Assembly: GCF_903915725.1 (NCBI RefSeq)
Contig: NZ_CAIWTY010000045.1
Coordinates: forward strand, 1 to 64,000
Length of the DNA: 64,000 nucleotides
Source of the DNA: an uncultured Rhodopila sp.
GTDB taxonomy: Bacteria > Pseudomonadota > Alphaproteobacteria > Acetobacterales > Acetobacteraceae
Direction of reading: 5' to 3'
Shown: positions 42,452-51,340 of the stretch, piece after piece
How positions within the stretch are numbered: position 1 is the stretch's first letter
How the letters are laid out: each line of letters opens with the position of its first letter
Position numbers and translations under genes: made by a program
Notes under the pieces: generated by a model
Seen by the model: the letters and a program-made list of their open reading frames with translations, nothing else
What the model was told of the DNA's origin: nothing
Databases searched by the model: none

Positions 42452-43672
42452 CTAGTGATTGGTCACTTCGATCATTGCCCGAACTCTCGGGTAGATCTCC
42501 CGTGCCCAGCGCGATCCGCTGAAAACGCCGTAGTGGCCGACGCCAGCCTGGAGATGGTGACGCTTCTGGCTGTTGCGAAGGCCGCTGCACAAATCCAGCG
42601 CGGCCATCGTCTGACCGATGGCGCAGATGTCGTCGCGCTCGCCCTCGACGGTCAGCAAGGCGGTGCGGCGGATCGCCTGCGGTTTCACCGGCTGGCCGTG
42701 CCAGGTCAGTTTGCCCAGCGGCAGGTCGTGCTCCTGGAACACTTTCTGCACGGTCTCGAGATAGAATTCCGCCGGCAGGTCCATCACGGCGTTGTATTCT
42801 TCGTAGAATTTCCGGTGCGCGTCGGCGGCCACGACATCGCCGCAGGCCAGCGCGCGGTATTGCGCCATGTGCGCGTTGATGTGGCGGTCGAGGTTCATCG
42901 ACATGAAGGCGGTCAACTGCAGGAACCCCGGGTAGACGCGGCGGAAGGCGCCGGGATATCGCCAGGGCACCTTGGCGATCAATTTCTTTTCGAACCACTC
43001 GATCGAGTGGCCCTTCGCCAGCTCGTTCACCTTCGTCGGATTTTGCCGCGTATCGATCGGCCCGGCCATCAGCGTCAGGCTGCGCGGCTGGGCGCGATTG
43101 TTGGTTTCGGCCATCACCGCAGTCGCAGCCAAGGCTGCGACGCATGGCTGGCAGACCGCGATCATGTGGCTGCCCTCGCCGATAACCTCCATGAAGCGGA
43201 TCATGTGATCGACGTATTCGTCGAAACCGAAGGTGCCTTCCGACAGCGGAACGTCGCGGGCGTTCTTCCAGTCCGTGATATAAACGTCGTGATCGGGCAG
43301 CAGGACGGCCACGGTGCCGCGCAGCAAGGTGGCGAAATGGCCTGACATCGGTGCCACCACCAGAACCCTCGGCTGCTGGACATCGCTGTCCTTGCGGAAC
43401 CTCAGCAGCGTGCCGAACGGCGTTTCCAGGCGGGATTCCTCGGTTACACCGACGACATCGTTGCCCATTTTGACGGTTCGGAAGCCGTAATCCGGCCTTT
43501 GATGGCTCAGGCCGCCATCCGCGAGCATGGAAAGCGCGGCGCCTAGCTGCCGCAGAGGGGCGGGGGTATACTCCCCCATGTCCATCGATTTGGCGACACC
43601 AGCGCCGAGTTTGGCAAGCTGGCGAGCGGGGAACATCAGGTCGGCCTGCGCCTGGTAAATTTTGTAAATCAT
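42452..43672 (-). CDS. phaZ: intracellular polyhydroxyalkanoate depolymerase
   Basis: A 406-residue PhaZ that mobilises stored polyhydroxybutyrate. Evidence: the typical start MIYKIYQAQADLMFPARQLA, DYGFRTVKMGNDVVGVTEES, LVVAPMSGHFATLLRGTV, DVYITDWKNARDVPLSEGTF, the lipase-box cysteine in HMIAVCQPCVAALA, GPIDTRQNPTKVNELA, TVEGERDDICAIGQT and the histidine in GVGHYGVFSGSRW. The start ATG 43672 is preferred to a TTG 36 bases upstream. It is not adjacent to PHA synthase here. Confidence 0.94.
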   Translation of the reverse strand: MIYKIYQAQADLMFPARQLAKLGAGVAKSMDMGEYTPAPLRQLGAALSMLADGGLSHQRPDYGFRTVKMGNDVVGVTEESRLETPFGTLLRFRKDSDVQQPRVLVVAPMSGHFATLLRGTVAVLLPDHDVYITDWKNARDVPLSEGTFGFDEYVDHMIRFMEVIGEGSHMIAVCQPCVAALAATAVMAETNNRAQPRSLTLMAGPIDTRQNPTKVNELAKGHSIEWFEKKLIAKVPWRYPGAFRRVYPGFLQLTAFMSMNLDRHINAHMAQYRALACGDVVAADAHRKFYEEYNAVMDLPAEFYLETVQKVFQEHDLPLGKLTWHGQPVKPQAIRRTALLTVEGERDDICAIGQTMAALDLCSGLRNSQKRHHLQAGVGHYGVFSGSRWAREIYPRVRAMIEVTNH

Positions 43673-43828
43673 TGCCTGCCGCGTAGCGCCATCCTTGTTA
43701 TTGATCAATCTCTATCATTCCCGGACACATGTCATTAGAATGTCGCCTGCATCGCGAAGCCTCGCCATAACACCGAAGCTGTTGCTATATTGCGCAGCAG
43801 CATGCCAGCAGGATCAGGGGTTGTCACT

Positions 43829-44485
43829 ATGGCGGGAGCCACGCTTCTTATAAGCAGTAAAAATTACTCCTCGTGGTCGTTGCGCGGGCACCTTCTGGTG
43901 CGGCTCGCGGGTCTGGCCTTCGAGGAAAAGGTGGTCGATCTCGACGACCCGGTGAATCGCAAGGAGCTGCTGATGCAGTCCTCCTCGATCCGGATCCCGG
44001 CGCTGATGCATGACGATGTCGTGATCTGGGACACCATCGCGATCGCCGAGTATCTGAACGAAATGTTTCCGAACGCGGGAATGTTGCCGAACGAGCGGGG
44101 CGCGCGTGCCCGCTGCCGCTCGATCTCCGGTGAAATGCACTCAGGCTTTGCGGTCCTGCGCGAGGCGCTGCCGATGAACCTGCGTATCTTCCGGCCCCGC
44201 TTCGCCGTCTGGTCCGCCGTGCAGGCGGATATCGACCGCATCACGGAAATCTGGCGGGAATGCCTGGGCACCTGGAAGGGGCCCTGGCTGTTCGGCGCCA
44301 AGCCGACGATCGCCGACGCGATGTACGCGCCGGTCGTCACCCGCTTCCGCAGCTACGACGTGAAGATGGACAAGGTGTGCGAAGCCTATTGCCAGCAGAT
44401 TACGGCTTGGCCCGAGATGAAGGAGTGGTTCGCTGCCGCTCAACGCGAGCCCGAGCAGATCGACGAACTCGATATCGAGTTCTAG
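43829..44485 (+). CDS. glutathione S-transferase family protein
   Basis: A 218-residue GST. The N-terminal thioredoxin-like domain is ATLLISSKNYSSWSLRGHLL with the cis-Pro region IRIPALMHDDVVIWDTIAIA, giving EYLNEMFP. The C-terminal helical domain ends with WLFGAKPTIADAMYAPVVTR (the N-cap motif). The serine in SSWS is a likely catalytic residue. AGGGG 8 bases before ATG 43829 sets the start; longer in-frame starts lack a ribosome site. Confidence 0.92.
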   Translation: MAGATLLISSKNYSSWSLRGHLLVRLAGLAFEEKVVDLDDPVNRKELLMQSSSIRIPALMHDDVVIWDTIAIAEYLNEMFPNAGMLPNERGARARCRSISGEMHSGFAVLREALPMNLRIFRPRFAVWSAVQADIDRITEIWRECLGTWKGPWLFGAKPTIADAMYAPVVTRFRSYDVKMDKVCEAYCQQITAWPEMKEWFAAAQREPEQIDELDIEF

Positions 44486-44526
44486 CCCGGCCAACCGGAG
44501 CTCCAGGCCGAGACGTCTTCCATGAT

Positions 44527-44604
44527 CGTCATGGCCCGGCTTGTCCGGGCCACCTATCGCGGCACGTGCTGGTATAGGTGGCCCGGACAAGCCGGGCCAT
44601 GACG
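44527..44604. terminator. perfect 31-bp palindrome between convergent genes
   Basis: Arms 44527-44557 and 44574-44604 are exact reverse complements (31 bp) with a 16-base loop. The arms contain ATGGCCCGGCTTGTCCGGGC and end in CACCTAT. It lies between the stops of the GST (44485) and S41 peptidase (44619) genes. It can work as a bidirectional terminator. It is related to the other GTCATGGCC repeats in the window. Confidence 0.8.
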
Positions 44605-44618
44605 GATGAATGTGCCCT

Positions 44619-46136
44619 CTACCGGTCCACCATCGGCGGCAGCAGCGCCGCCGCATAGGCCGCCGGGTTGGCGATCAGCGACCGTGCTGCTTCCAGATCC
44701 GACGCCCGTGCTTCCCCTCCCGGGCACGCGGCGCGCAACTCCAGCACGTCCGGGGCCGGCACCGGAGGCCGCGCCGCGCGCTCACGCCTGATGGCTTCGA
44801 TCATCGGCTGGAACCCGGCTGAAAGGGCTGACAGCTGCCGGTTGAGCACCTCGGTCCCCAGGCTGGTGCAGACCTGCGGCAGCACGCCCAGTCCCTGCAA
44901 CGGCCAGCCCAGCGGAGCCAGAACGCGGCTCCAGGTGACGAACAGGTCGCCGCCATCCGGCAGCGGATCGATCGTCTGGACAAGCCCCTTCCCGACGGTC
45001 GAGCTGCCGACGACCACGGCGCGCCCCCGATCGGCCAGCGCCGCGGCCAGGATTTCGGCGGAGCTGGCCGTACGCCCGTCAACCAGAATGATCAGCGGCA
45101 CATTCTCCGCCAGTTCACCCTCGGCCGATCGCCAGATGTGGTTGGCCTCGGGATCGCGGCCGGTGGTGACGGCGACCACCCCCGCCGGCAGGAACGTGTC
45201 CGCCGCCGTCACCGCCTGTCGCAGCAGCCCGCCGCGGTTGTCGCGCAGATCGAGCACGATACCATGCACCGGACGCGGCTCCGACATTGCATCCTGCACC
45301 GACAGCGCCAGATGCGAGGCCGTGGTGCCGCTGAAGCTGGTGACCCGCAGAACCAGCAGGTCGGCCACGCGTTGGGCGAAGACCGTCTCCGGCGCAACCA
45401 TGACCCTGATCATCTGGGCATCCCGCGCATGCCCGTCCCGCCCGCGCCAGGTTACGGTCACCGCTGATCCCTCCGCCCCGGACAGCAGGGCGGCGATCGT
45501 CGCCGGATCCTGATCCTGAGTTTGTTGGCCATCGATCGCCAACAGGAAGTCGCCGGGCCGGATGCCGGCGATCGCCGCCGGGCTGTCGCGAACGACGGTG
45601 CGTACATCCACCGTCCGGCCGCGCAGCCCAACCGTCAGGCCCAGTCCCGCCCGGCCTGCGCGGCGGGCGCGATCCTCGCCCGCCTGCAATGGCGGCACGT
45701 AGCGCGAATACGGGTCCAGACGCCCCAGCATCTCATCGAAGAAGCCCTGGATGATGCCCTGCGTCCCGGCGCGGCGCAGCAGTGGCGACAGCGGCCAGCC
45801 GGCCGCGCTGATCGCCGCCGCGGTCCGCGCCCAGGCAAGCGGCGTATCGTCCCTCGGGGCGGGCACTTCCAGCACGATATCGCCCTGGCGGAACAACTGG
45901 AGATGCGAGTCGCGGATGCCGATGCGCAGCGCCGGATCAATCGTGGTCAGGCCTTGCAGGCCCCAGACCGTCAGTTGCGGCACCGACACCGGATCGAGGA
46001 TGCGCGGCGCCATGAACGCCAGCGCCTCGGCATAGACCGCGGTCACCCGCTCCTGGTCGAGGCTGACATTCGGCAGCGCCTGCGCCTGCGCCCGTCCGAA
46101 CGCAAACAGCATCAGCAGGAAACCGATCCGGATCAC
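44619..46136 (-). CDS. S41-family carboxyl-terminal processing protease
   Basis: A 505-residue secreted S41 peptidase (signal RIGFLLMLFAFGRAQAQA). A PDZ domain lies at about 170-260 (LGLTVGLRGRTVDVRTVVRD, AAIAGIRPGDFLLAIDGQQ). The catalytic domain has VHGIVLDLRDNRGGLLRQAV, the Ser in VDGRTASSAEILAAAL and the Lys in VVGSSTVGKGLVQTIDPL. It differs from normal CtpA in a diverged N-terminus and a long C-terminal helical part. The GTG start overlaps the rnr stop (GTGA). It acts in the periplasm. Confidence 0.9.
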   Translation of the reverse strand: MIRIGFLLMLFAFGRAQAQALPNVSLDQERVTAVYAEALAFMAPRILDPVSVPQLTVWGLQGLTTIDPALRIGIRDSHLQLFRQGDIVLEVPAPRDDTPLAWARTAAAISAAGWPLSPLLRRAGTQGIIQGFFDEMLGRLDPYSRYVPPLQAGEDRARRAGRAGLGLTVGLRGRTVDVRTVVRDSPAAIAGIRPGDFLLAIDGQQTQDQDPATIAALLSGAEGSAVTVTWRGRDGHARDAQMIRVMVAPETVFAQRVADLLVLRVTSFSGTTASHLALSVQDAMSEPRPVHGIVLDLRDNRGGLLRQAVTAADTFLPAGVVAVTTGRDPEANHIWRSAEGELAENVPLIILVDGRTASSAEILAAALADRGRAVVVGSSTVGKGLVQTIDPLPDGGDLFVTWSRVLAPLGWPLQGLGVLPQVCTSLGTEVLNRQLSALSAGFQPMIEAIRRERAARPPVPAPDVLELRAACPGGEARASDLEAARSLIANPAAYAAALLPPMVDR

Positions 46137-48238
46137 GAGAAGCGGGGCCGTTTCCCCGACGGATTGGCCGGATGTTTGCCCTTCGGCCCGGACGCCGGGG
46201 TCCGCGCCGCGGTGCGGTCCTGAAGCACATGAAACACCATGCTGCCGGTCACCGCATTGGCTTCCGACAACAGCACCTCGACCTCTTGCGCCAGGCGGTA
46301 CACCTGCTGCGTGCGGCGCCCGGTCACGGTCTGCTCCCGCTCATCATACTGCCAGAAATCGTCCGGTAAGGTTGCAAAGGGAACGATACCGTTTGCCCCG
46401 GTTTCCGTAACCGTGACGAACAGCCCGAAACGAGTCACGCCTGAGATCCTGGCGTTGAATCGCGAGCCGATCTTATCAGACATGAAGGCGGTTAGGTAAC
46501 GGTCAACCGCGTCACGTTCCGCCGCCTGAGCGCGCCGTTCGGTCTCGGTGATGCGTTCGCCGGTCTCCGCGAAGGTCTCGACCTCTGCGGCGGTCAGCCC
46601 ATCATCCCCCAATTTCAGTCCCCGGATCAGTCCGCGGTGCACCAGCAGATCGGCATACCTTCGTATGGGACTGGTGAAATGCGCGTAGCGGGCCAGGGCG
46701 AGGCCGAAATGACCAATGTTGTCAGGGCTGTAGGCCGCCTGCGATTGGCTGCGCAACATGACCTCGTTGACGACCTGGGACTCCGGCGTGTCGGCAAACT
46801 TGCGCAGCACCCGATCCAGATCGCGCGGATGCAGCAGATTGGACGCCGACAATGAGACACCGAGTGTTGCCAGAAAAGCACGCAAGGATTCGAGCTTTTC
46901 GTCGGACGGCGGCGCGTGGACGCGGAACATGCAGGGCTGGTGCAGACGTTCCAGTTCCTCGGCGGCGGCAACGTTCGCCAGCACCATGAATTCTTCGATC
47001 AGCCGGTGGCTGTCGAGGCGCGGGCGCGGCGCGACGCTCAGAACGTGGCCGGTGTCGTCGAGCACGACCTTCCGCTCCGCCAGGTCCAGGTCGAGCGCGC
47101 CGCGTTCCTGCCTTGCGGCCAGCAAGGTGGTGTATGCGGCATAAAGAGGCCCCAGCGGAACGCCGATATCGGTGCGCGCGTCGTGCGCCGCCTGGACCTC
47201 TTCATAGGTCAGGCGGGCGGCGCTGCGCATCAGGCCACGGCCGAAGCGATGCGCGGTCTTGCGGCCGGAGCGGTCGATATGCATCTCGACGAACAGGCAG
47301 CCGCGCTCTTCGTTCGGGCGCAGGCTGCACCAGCCGTTGGACAGCGCCTCCGGCAGCATCGGCACGACGCGGTCGGGGAAATACACGCTGTTGCCGCGAT
47401 GGCTCGCGGCGCGGTCGAGCGGTGATCCAGGCTTCACGTAATGGGCGACGTCGGCGATGGCGACCACGAGGCGGAACCCGCCGGGGTGGTCCCCGTCCGG
47501 TTCGGCGAACACCGCGTCATCGAAATCGCGCGCGTCGGCGCCATCGATGGTGATCAGCTTCAGGTCGCGCAGGTCGGTGCGGCTGCCGAGCGGTGTTGCC
47601 CGGGCGTGCTCCGCCTCCTCCAGCGCGGCATCCGAGAAAGTCTGCGGGATGTCGTGCGTGTAGATCGCGATCAGGCTGATCGAGCGGGCATCGCCGAGTT
47701 TCCCCAGCCGCTCGATCACCCGCGCCGGCTTCAGGCCGAGCTGCTGGTTGCCGGCGACCGGTTCGGCAACGACGATCTCATCCGGTTCGGCGCCGCCGTC
47801 TTGGTTGGGCGGCACGCTCCACTCCGCCTTGGACCGCCGATCGGTTGGCACGATGCGGTTTTCGAGGCGGCCGCGCTTGAAGATGCCAAGGATCCGGCCG
47901 GGGGTTTCGCTGATGCGGCGCAGGGTGCGGCCGTCGTAGCGGCCGGGTCCGAACGGCTTCAGCCGGGCGAGCACGCGCTCGCCCGGCGCCAGGGCCGGGG
48001 TGCCGTGTTTTTCCGGGGTCATCCGGATCTGCGGCGGCGGCCCGGCGTTGCGGTCCCAGTCCACCGGTCGGGCCAGGGCGTCGCCGTCGGAATCGATGCC
48101 GACGACCTGCACGATGGCTTCATCCGGCAGCCGAGCCGGCGCCGGTGAAGCGCGTTCGAAGTCTGCCGGCCGTAGATTTCGTTTGAAGGTGCCGTCCCGC
48201 GGGACAGCCTTACCCCGATGCTTGATGCGTTTCGCCAC
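46133..48238 (-). CDS. rnr: ribonuclease R
   Basis: A 701-residue RNase II-family 3'-5' exoribonuclease. The order is cold-shock-like DEAIVQVVGIDSDGDALARP, a second OB region, and the RNB catalytic core (LITIDGADARDFDDAVFAE with clustered aspartates, VADVAHYV-type loop, YFPDRVVPMLPEALSNGWCS). FTSPIRRYADLLVHRGL and an S1 domain (GSRFNARISGVTRFGLFVTV) follow, then a basic tail. The usual N-terminal winged-helix domain of RNase R is missing: an in-frame stop lies shortly upstream of GTG 48238. It is coupled to the S41 peptidase gene. Confidence 0.93.
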   Translation of the reverse strand: MAKRIKHRGKAVPRDGTFKRNLRPADFERASPAPARLPDEAIVQVVGIDSDGDALARPVDWDRNAGPPPQIRMTPEKHGTPALAPGERVLARLKPFGPGRYDGRTLRRISETPGRILGIFKRGRLENRIVPTDRRSKAEWSVPPNQDGGAEPDEIVVAEPVAGNQQLGLKPARVIERLGKLGDARSISLIAIYTHDIPQTFSDAALEEAEHARATPLGSRTDLRDLKLITIDGADARDFDDAVFAEPDGDHPGGFRLVVAIADVAHYVKPGSPLDRAASHRGNSVYFPDRVVPMLPEALSNGWCSLRPNEERGCLFVEMHIDRSGRKTAHRFGRGLMRSAARLTYEEVQAAHDARTDIGVPLGPLYAAYTTLLAARQERGALDLDLAERKVVLDDTGHVLSVAPRPRLDSHRLIEEFMVLANVAAAEELERLHQPCMFRVHAPPSDEKLESLRAFLATLGVSLSASNLLHPRDLDRVLRKFADTPESQVVNEVMLRSQSQAAYSPDNIGHFGLALARYAHFTSPIRRYADLLVHRGLIRGLKLGDDGLTAAEVETFAETGERITETERRAQAAERDAVDRYLTAFMSDKIGSRFNARISGVTRFGLFVTVTETGANGIVPFATLPDDFWQYDEREQTVTGRRTQQVYRLAQEVEVLLSEANAVTGSMVFHVLQDRTAARTPASGPKGKHPANPSGKRPRFS

Positions 48239-48343
48239 TGTTTTGCGACCGCGAGTCTGTGCGGATCAAACTGACACACCCGGGCCGGCTGCGCCACGAT
48301 AACCGGAAACGGGTGTGGAGAAGGGTGGTGGGCCGCGGTGTTT

Positions 48344-48437
48344 TGTGTGATGGCCGGACTTGGTCCCGCCATCCACGTCTTTGTTTGCACGAACACCGCA
48401 AGTCGTGGATGGCCGGGCCAAGCCCGGCCATGACACA
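48344..48437. repeat. dispersed palindromic repeat, type B (intact)
   Basis: Two 38-bp arms (48344-48381 and 48400-48437) in inverted orientation with a few mismatches and an 18-base loop. The outer end is TGTGTGATGGCCGG and the inner part CCATCCACG. Each arm has its own small palindrome (GGCCGGGCCAAGCCCGGCC-like). This is the intact form of the element whose halves flank the CHAT gene pair. Confidence 0.82.
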
Positions 48438-48487
48438 TACTGTCGCCTCCGCGGCGACACTGCGCCGGGGCTCGGTTGACAGCCGCC

Positions 48488-49504
48488 CTACCGCAGACGC
48501 TGCACCGTATAGTCTGCCACGCCCGCCAGTGCCCGCCGGATCGGCCCATCGGGAAACACGCGCAGCGCGTCCTTGGCCTCCTGAGAGAACCTCAGTGCGC
48601 GGTCCAAGGTCACCTTGATCGCATCATGCTCGGCGATCAGGTGCATCGCATGATCCAGGTCGGCGTCGGTCTGCTCCAGCGTCTCGATCGTCCGTTGCCA
48701 GAAGGCCTTTTCCCGTTCGTCGCCCGCCAGGAACGCAGTCAGCACCGGCAGGGTGATCTTGCCCTCGCGGAAGTCGTCGCCGACGGTCTTGCCCAGCTTC
48801 GCCTCGTCCGCGACGTAATCCAGCGCATCGTCGACAAGCTGGAACGCAATCCCCAGCTTCATCCCGTATTCCGCCAGCGCCTCTTCCTCGCGCGCGGGCC
48901 GATCGGCCACGACGGCGCCGATTTGGCAGGCGGCGGCGAACAGGGCGGCGGTCTTACCCTGGATCACCTCGAGATAGCGGCCCTCAGTGGTCGAGAGGTC
49001 GTTCTGCGTCACTAGCTGCAGCACCTCGCCCTCGGCGATGGTCGCGGCGGCCTTGGACAGGATCGCCAGCACCCGCAGCGAGCCGTCATCCACCATCAAC
49101 TGGAAGGATCGCGCGAACAGGAAATCGCCGACAAGCACCGAAGCCTTGTTGCCGAAGATCGCGTTGGCCGAGGCAAGCCCGCGGCGCAGCCGGCTTTCGT
49201 CCACCACGTCGTCGTGCAGCAAGGTTGCCGTGTGGATGAACTCCACGCAGGCCGCCAGATCGATATGCCGCGCCCCGCCGGAAACACCGGGATAGCCGCA
49301 GAGCCGCGCGGACGCGAGGGTCAGAAGCGGGCGCAGGCGCTTGCCGCCGGCCGCGACAATATGCGCGGCCAGTTGCGGAATTAGGGCGACCGGGCTGTCC
49401 ATGCGCCCGACGATGACCTCATTGCACGCTTCGAGATCGGCCTGAACCAGACCGACGAGCGCGGACAGAGCATCCTCGCTCGCGTCCGGCGTGGAAACCG
49501 ACAT
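48488..49504 (-). CDS. ispB: polyprenyl (octaprenyl/decaprenyl) diphosphate synthase
   Basis: A 338-residue trans-prenyltransferase making the ubiquinone side chain. The first Asp-rich motif is ATLLHDDVVDESRLRRG, the second is AFQLVDDALDYVADEAKLGK, with GGKRLRPLLTLASARL and QGKTAALFAAAC. ATG 49504 gives the usual length; a longer frame to 49600 would add 32 residues without homology. Chain length cannot be fixed from the sequence here. Cytoplasmic or membrane-associated. Confidence 0.93.
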   Translation of the reverse strand: MSVSTPDASEDALSALVGLVQADLEACNEVIVGRMDSPVALIPQLAAHIVAAGGKRLRPLLTLASARLCGYPGVSGGARHIDLAACVEFIHTATLLHDDVVDESRLRRGLASANAIFGNKASVLVGDFLFARSFQLMVDDGSLRVLAILSKAAATIAEGEVLQLVTQNDLSTTEGRYLEVIQGKTAALFAAACQIGAVVADRPAREEEALAEYGMKLGIAFQLVDDALDYVADEAKLGKTVGDDFREGKITLPVLTAFLAGDEREKAFWQRTIETLEQTDADLDHAMHLIAEHDAIKVTLDRALRFSQEAKDALRVFPDGPIRRALAGVADYTVQRLR

Positions 49505-49801
49505 GAGCGACACGCCTAATTCAAGGGGACTGGCGATGCCGCCCAACTCATTCTCCCGACTTTTGCCTGAAATCGCGCCCTTCATATCGGTCGTCATCAA
49601 ACAGGGTCAAGGCGACATACTGGCCCCGTTCGGCCACCGCGCATAGCCAAAACGGGCGCCACGTGGTTCGGGATTTGCCGAAAAAGCCACGATCCTGGAA
49701 AAATATCGCACCAAATCAATGCCGGACCCCAAATCGATGAACACCGCGCGGGGGCGATCAACCCTGTTGCGCGCCGGTATCATACGCGCCACGATCCGCC
49801 G

Positions 49802-50008
49802 ATGCGCGCACTTATCACGTCCAATAACCTGGTGCAGATCTCTTTCCTGACCGCCTTGCTCGCGGATGCCGGGATCAAGACCATGGTGTTGGACAGCTAT
49901 ACGAGCATCGCGGAAGGCAGCGCCGGCGCGATTCCCCGCCGGCTGATGGTCGACTCGGACGATTTCGAGCGGGCACGGCGGGTCTTGCGCGAAGCCGGCG
50001 AACTGTGA
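49802..50008 (+). CDS. DUF2007 small protein
   Basis: A 68-residue protein with the DUF2007 fold pattern: MRALITSNNLVQISFLTALL, DAGIKTMVLDSYTSIAEGS, IPRRLMVDSDDFERARRVL. Such proteins resemble the regulatory PII/GlnB-like or ACT-like small domains and have no firm function. It overlaps the methyltransferase gene by GTGA, a pairing that suggests a functional link. Confidence 0.88.
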   Translation: MRALITSNNLVQISFLTALLADAGIKTMVLDSYTSIAEGSAGAIPRRLMVDSDDFERARRVLREAGEL

Positions 50009-50739
50009 CCCTGGCAACCACGGACGGGCACCTGCTGGGCGGACGTCTGCTCTATACGCAGCCCGCGGCGGGCTTCCGCAGCGGCATCGAGCCGGTGCTG
50101 CTGGCGGCCTCCATCCCCGCGCGAAGCGGCGAGCGCGTGCTGGAGGGCGGCACCGGCGCAGGAGCCGCGCTGCTGTGCCTGTCCGCCCGAGTCGCCGGCG
50201 TCCGCGCCGCCGGGGTCGAAATCGACGGCAGCCTGGCCCGCCTGGCGGCAGCCAACGCGGCGGCCAACGGTTTCGGCGATATCGAGATCATTGAGGGCGC
50301 CATCGAAACCGCCGTATTGCCGGGGCCGTTCGACCATGCGCTGGCCAATCCGCCCTACCATGCGCCGCACGGCACCGAGTCCCCGGACGCATCGCGCGAA
50401 ACCGCCAAGCGCGGTTCCGATGCCCTTGTCGATGCATGGATCTGCTGGCTCAGCGCCCACCTGCGCAGCAGGGGCAGCCTGACGGTCATCGTCCCGGCTG
50501 GCATGATCCCGGCCTGTTTGGCGGCGATGGCCCGATCGGGCAGCCCCTGCGCCGCCATCTACCCGCTCTGGCCGAAGGCCGGACGGCCGGCGAAGCTGGT
50601 TCTGCTGCGCGGGATCAGGCACGGACGCGGGCTGATGCGGCTGATGCCGGGCATGGTGCTGCATCAGCCGGACGGGTCATTCACGCAAGCCGTGCAGGCG
50701 ATTCTCAGGGAGGGCGGCGGGCTGGACCTCGACGGATGA
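50005..50739 (+). CDS. TrmN6-like tRNA1(Val) (adenine37-N6)-methyltransferase
   Basis: A 244-residue N6-adenine methyltransferase. It begins TDGHLLGGRLLYTQPAAGFRSGIEPVLLAA, typical of TrmN6/YfiC. Motif I is RVLEGGTGAGAALLCLSARV (E-G-G in place of D-L-G), and the catalytic motif is ALANPPYHAPHGTESPD (NPPY). It should modify A37 of tRNA-Val or a related tRNA. GTG 50005 is coupled to the DUF2007 gene. Some alphaproteobacterial relatives are annotated simply as methyltransferase small domain. Confidence 0.88.
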   Translation: MTLATTDGHLLGGRLLYTQPAAGFRSGIEPVLLAASIPARSGERVLEGGTGAGAALLCLSARVAGVRAAGVEIDGSLARLAAANAAANGFGDIEIIEGAIETAVLPGPFDHALANPPYHAPHGTESPDASRETAKRGSDALVDAWICWLSAHLRSRGSLTVIVPAGMIPACLAAMARSGSPCAAIYPLWPKAGRPAKLVLLRGIRHGRGLMRLMPGMVLHQPDGSFTQAVQAILREGGGLDLDG

Positions 50740-50746
50740 GCGGACG

Positions 50747-51052
50747 TCAGAATCCGTCGGCGTTCGGGTGCCGCAGGTGCCACAGGCGTTCATGCGCCGC
50801 CACCAGGCTCTCCATGTTGCGCCGGCGGGTTCCGTCCGGCGTCAGCGGACGGCGTGTCAGCATCATCTCCAGCACACGCAGCAGCTCTTCCGCCACTTCG
50901 AAATCCGACTGATCGCATGCATGATGGAACGCGATCAGAATCTTGTCCGACAGCCGCCTGCTGTAGCGAGGCGCCGCCCCCGTGCCGGTTTCCCGGCCGA
51001 TGTCTTCTTCAGATTGGCTCACCGTCGCCCCTAACAATATGGTCGTGCCCAT
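50747..51052 (-). CDS. conserved hypothetical small protein
   Basis: A 101-residue helical protein: SRRLSDKILIAFHHACDQSDFEVAEELLRVLEMML, here split as RRLSDKILIAFHHACDQSD and FEVAEELLRVLEMMLTRRP, then RNMESLVAAHERLWHLRHPN. GGGAGG 5 bases before ATG 51052 is a strong start signal. I have no family name; it looks like a small regulatory or partner protein. Its stop is 7 bases from the TrmN6-like stop (convergent). Confidence 0.78.
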   Translation of the reverse strand: MGTTILLGATVSQSEEDIGRETGTGAAPRYSRRLSDKILIAFHHACDQSDFEVAEELLRVLEMMLTRRPLTPDGTRRRNMESLVAAHERLWHLRHPNADGF

Positions 51053-51340
51053 CGAAGCCTCCCTGGTGTCTGCAACCAGTCCCTGCGGCTATCATGCAGC
51101 CGCTCGACACCGGTTGATATAGGACCACGGGATCAATCATGCACAAAGAAACGGCCGGCAGGTGAAAAATATGTTAAACGCTCGGTTTCTGGCTGCAAAA
51201 GAAACCCGGCGCTTAAATCGTCAGGCCGTTGCGCGAAGATAGACATCGCCCGCCAGCCGTTCATCAGGATAATGCCCGCTGCCGCAACCGCCCCCCGGGG
51301 ACGGCTTCGCCTGTGATTACCGGCCCAATCGTTGCCAAAG

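Noticed and set aside
51053-51340. Minus-strand frame 51133-51456 overlapping the 3' end of nrdB
   Set aside because: No ribosome site, no recognisable family and heavy overlap with a certain gene; the spacer shows nothing else.
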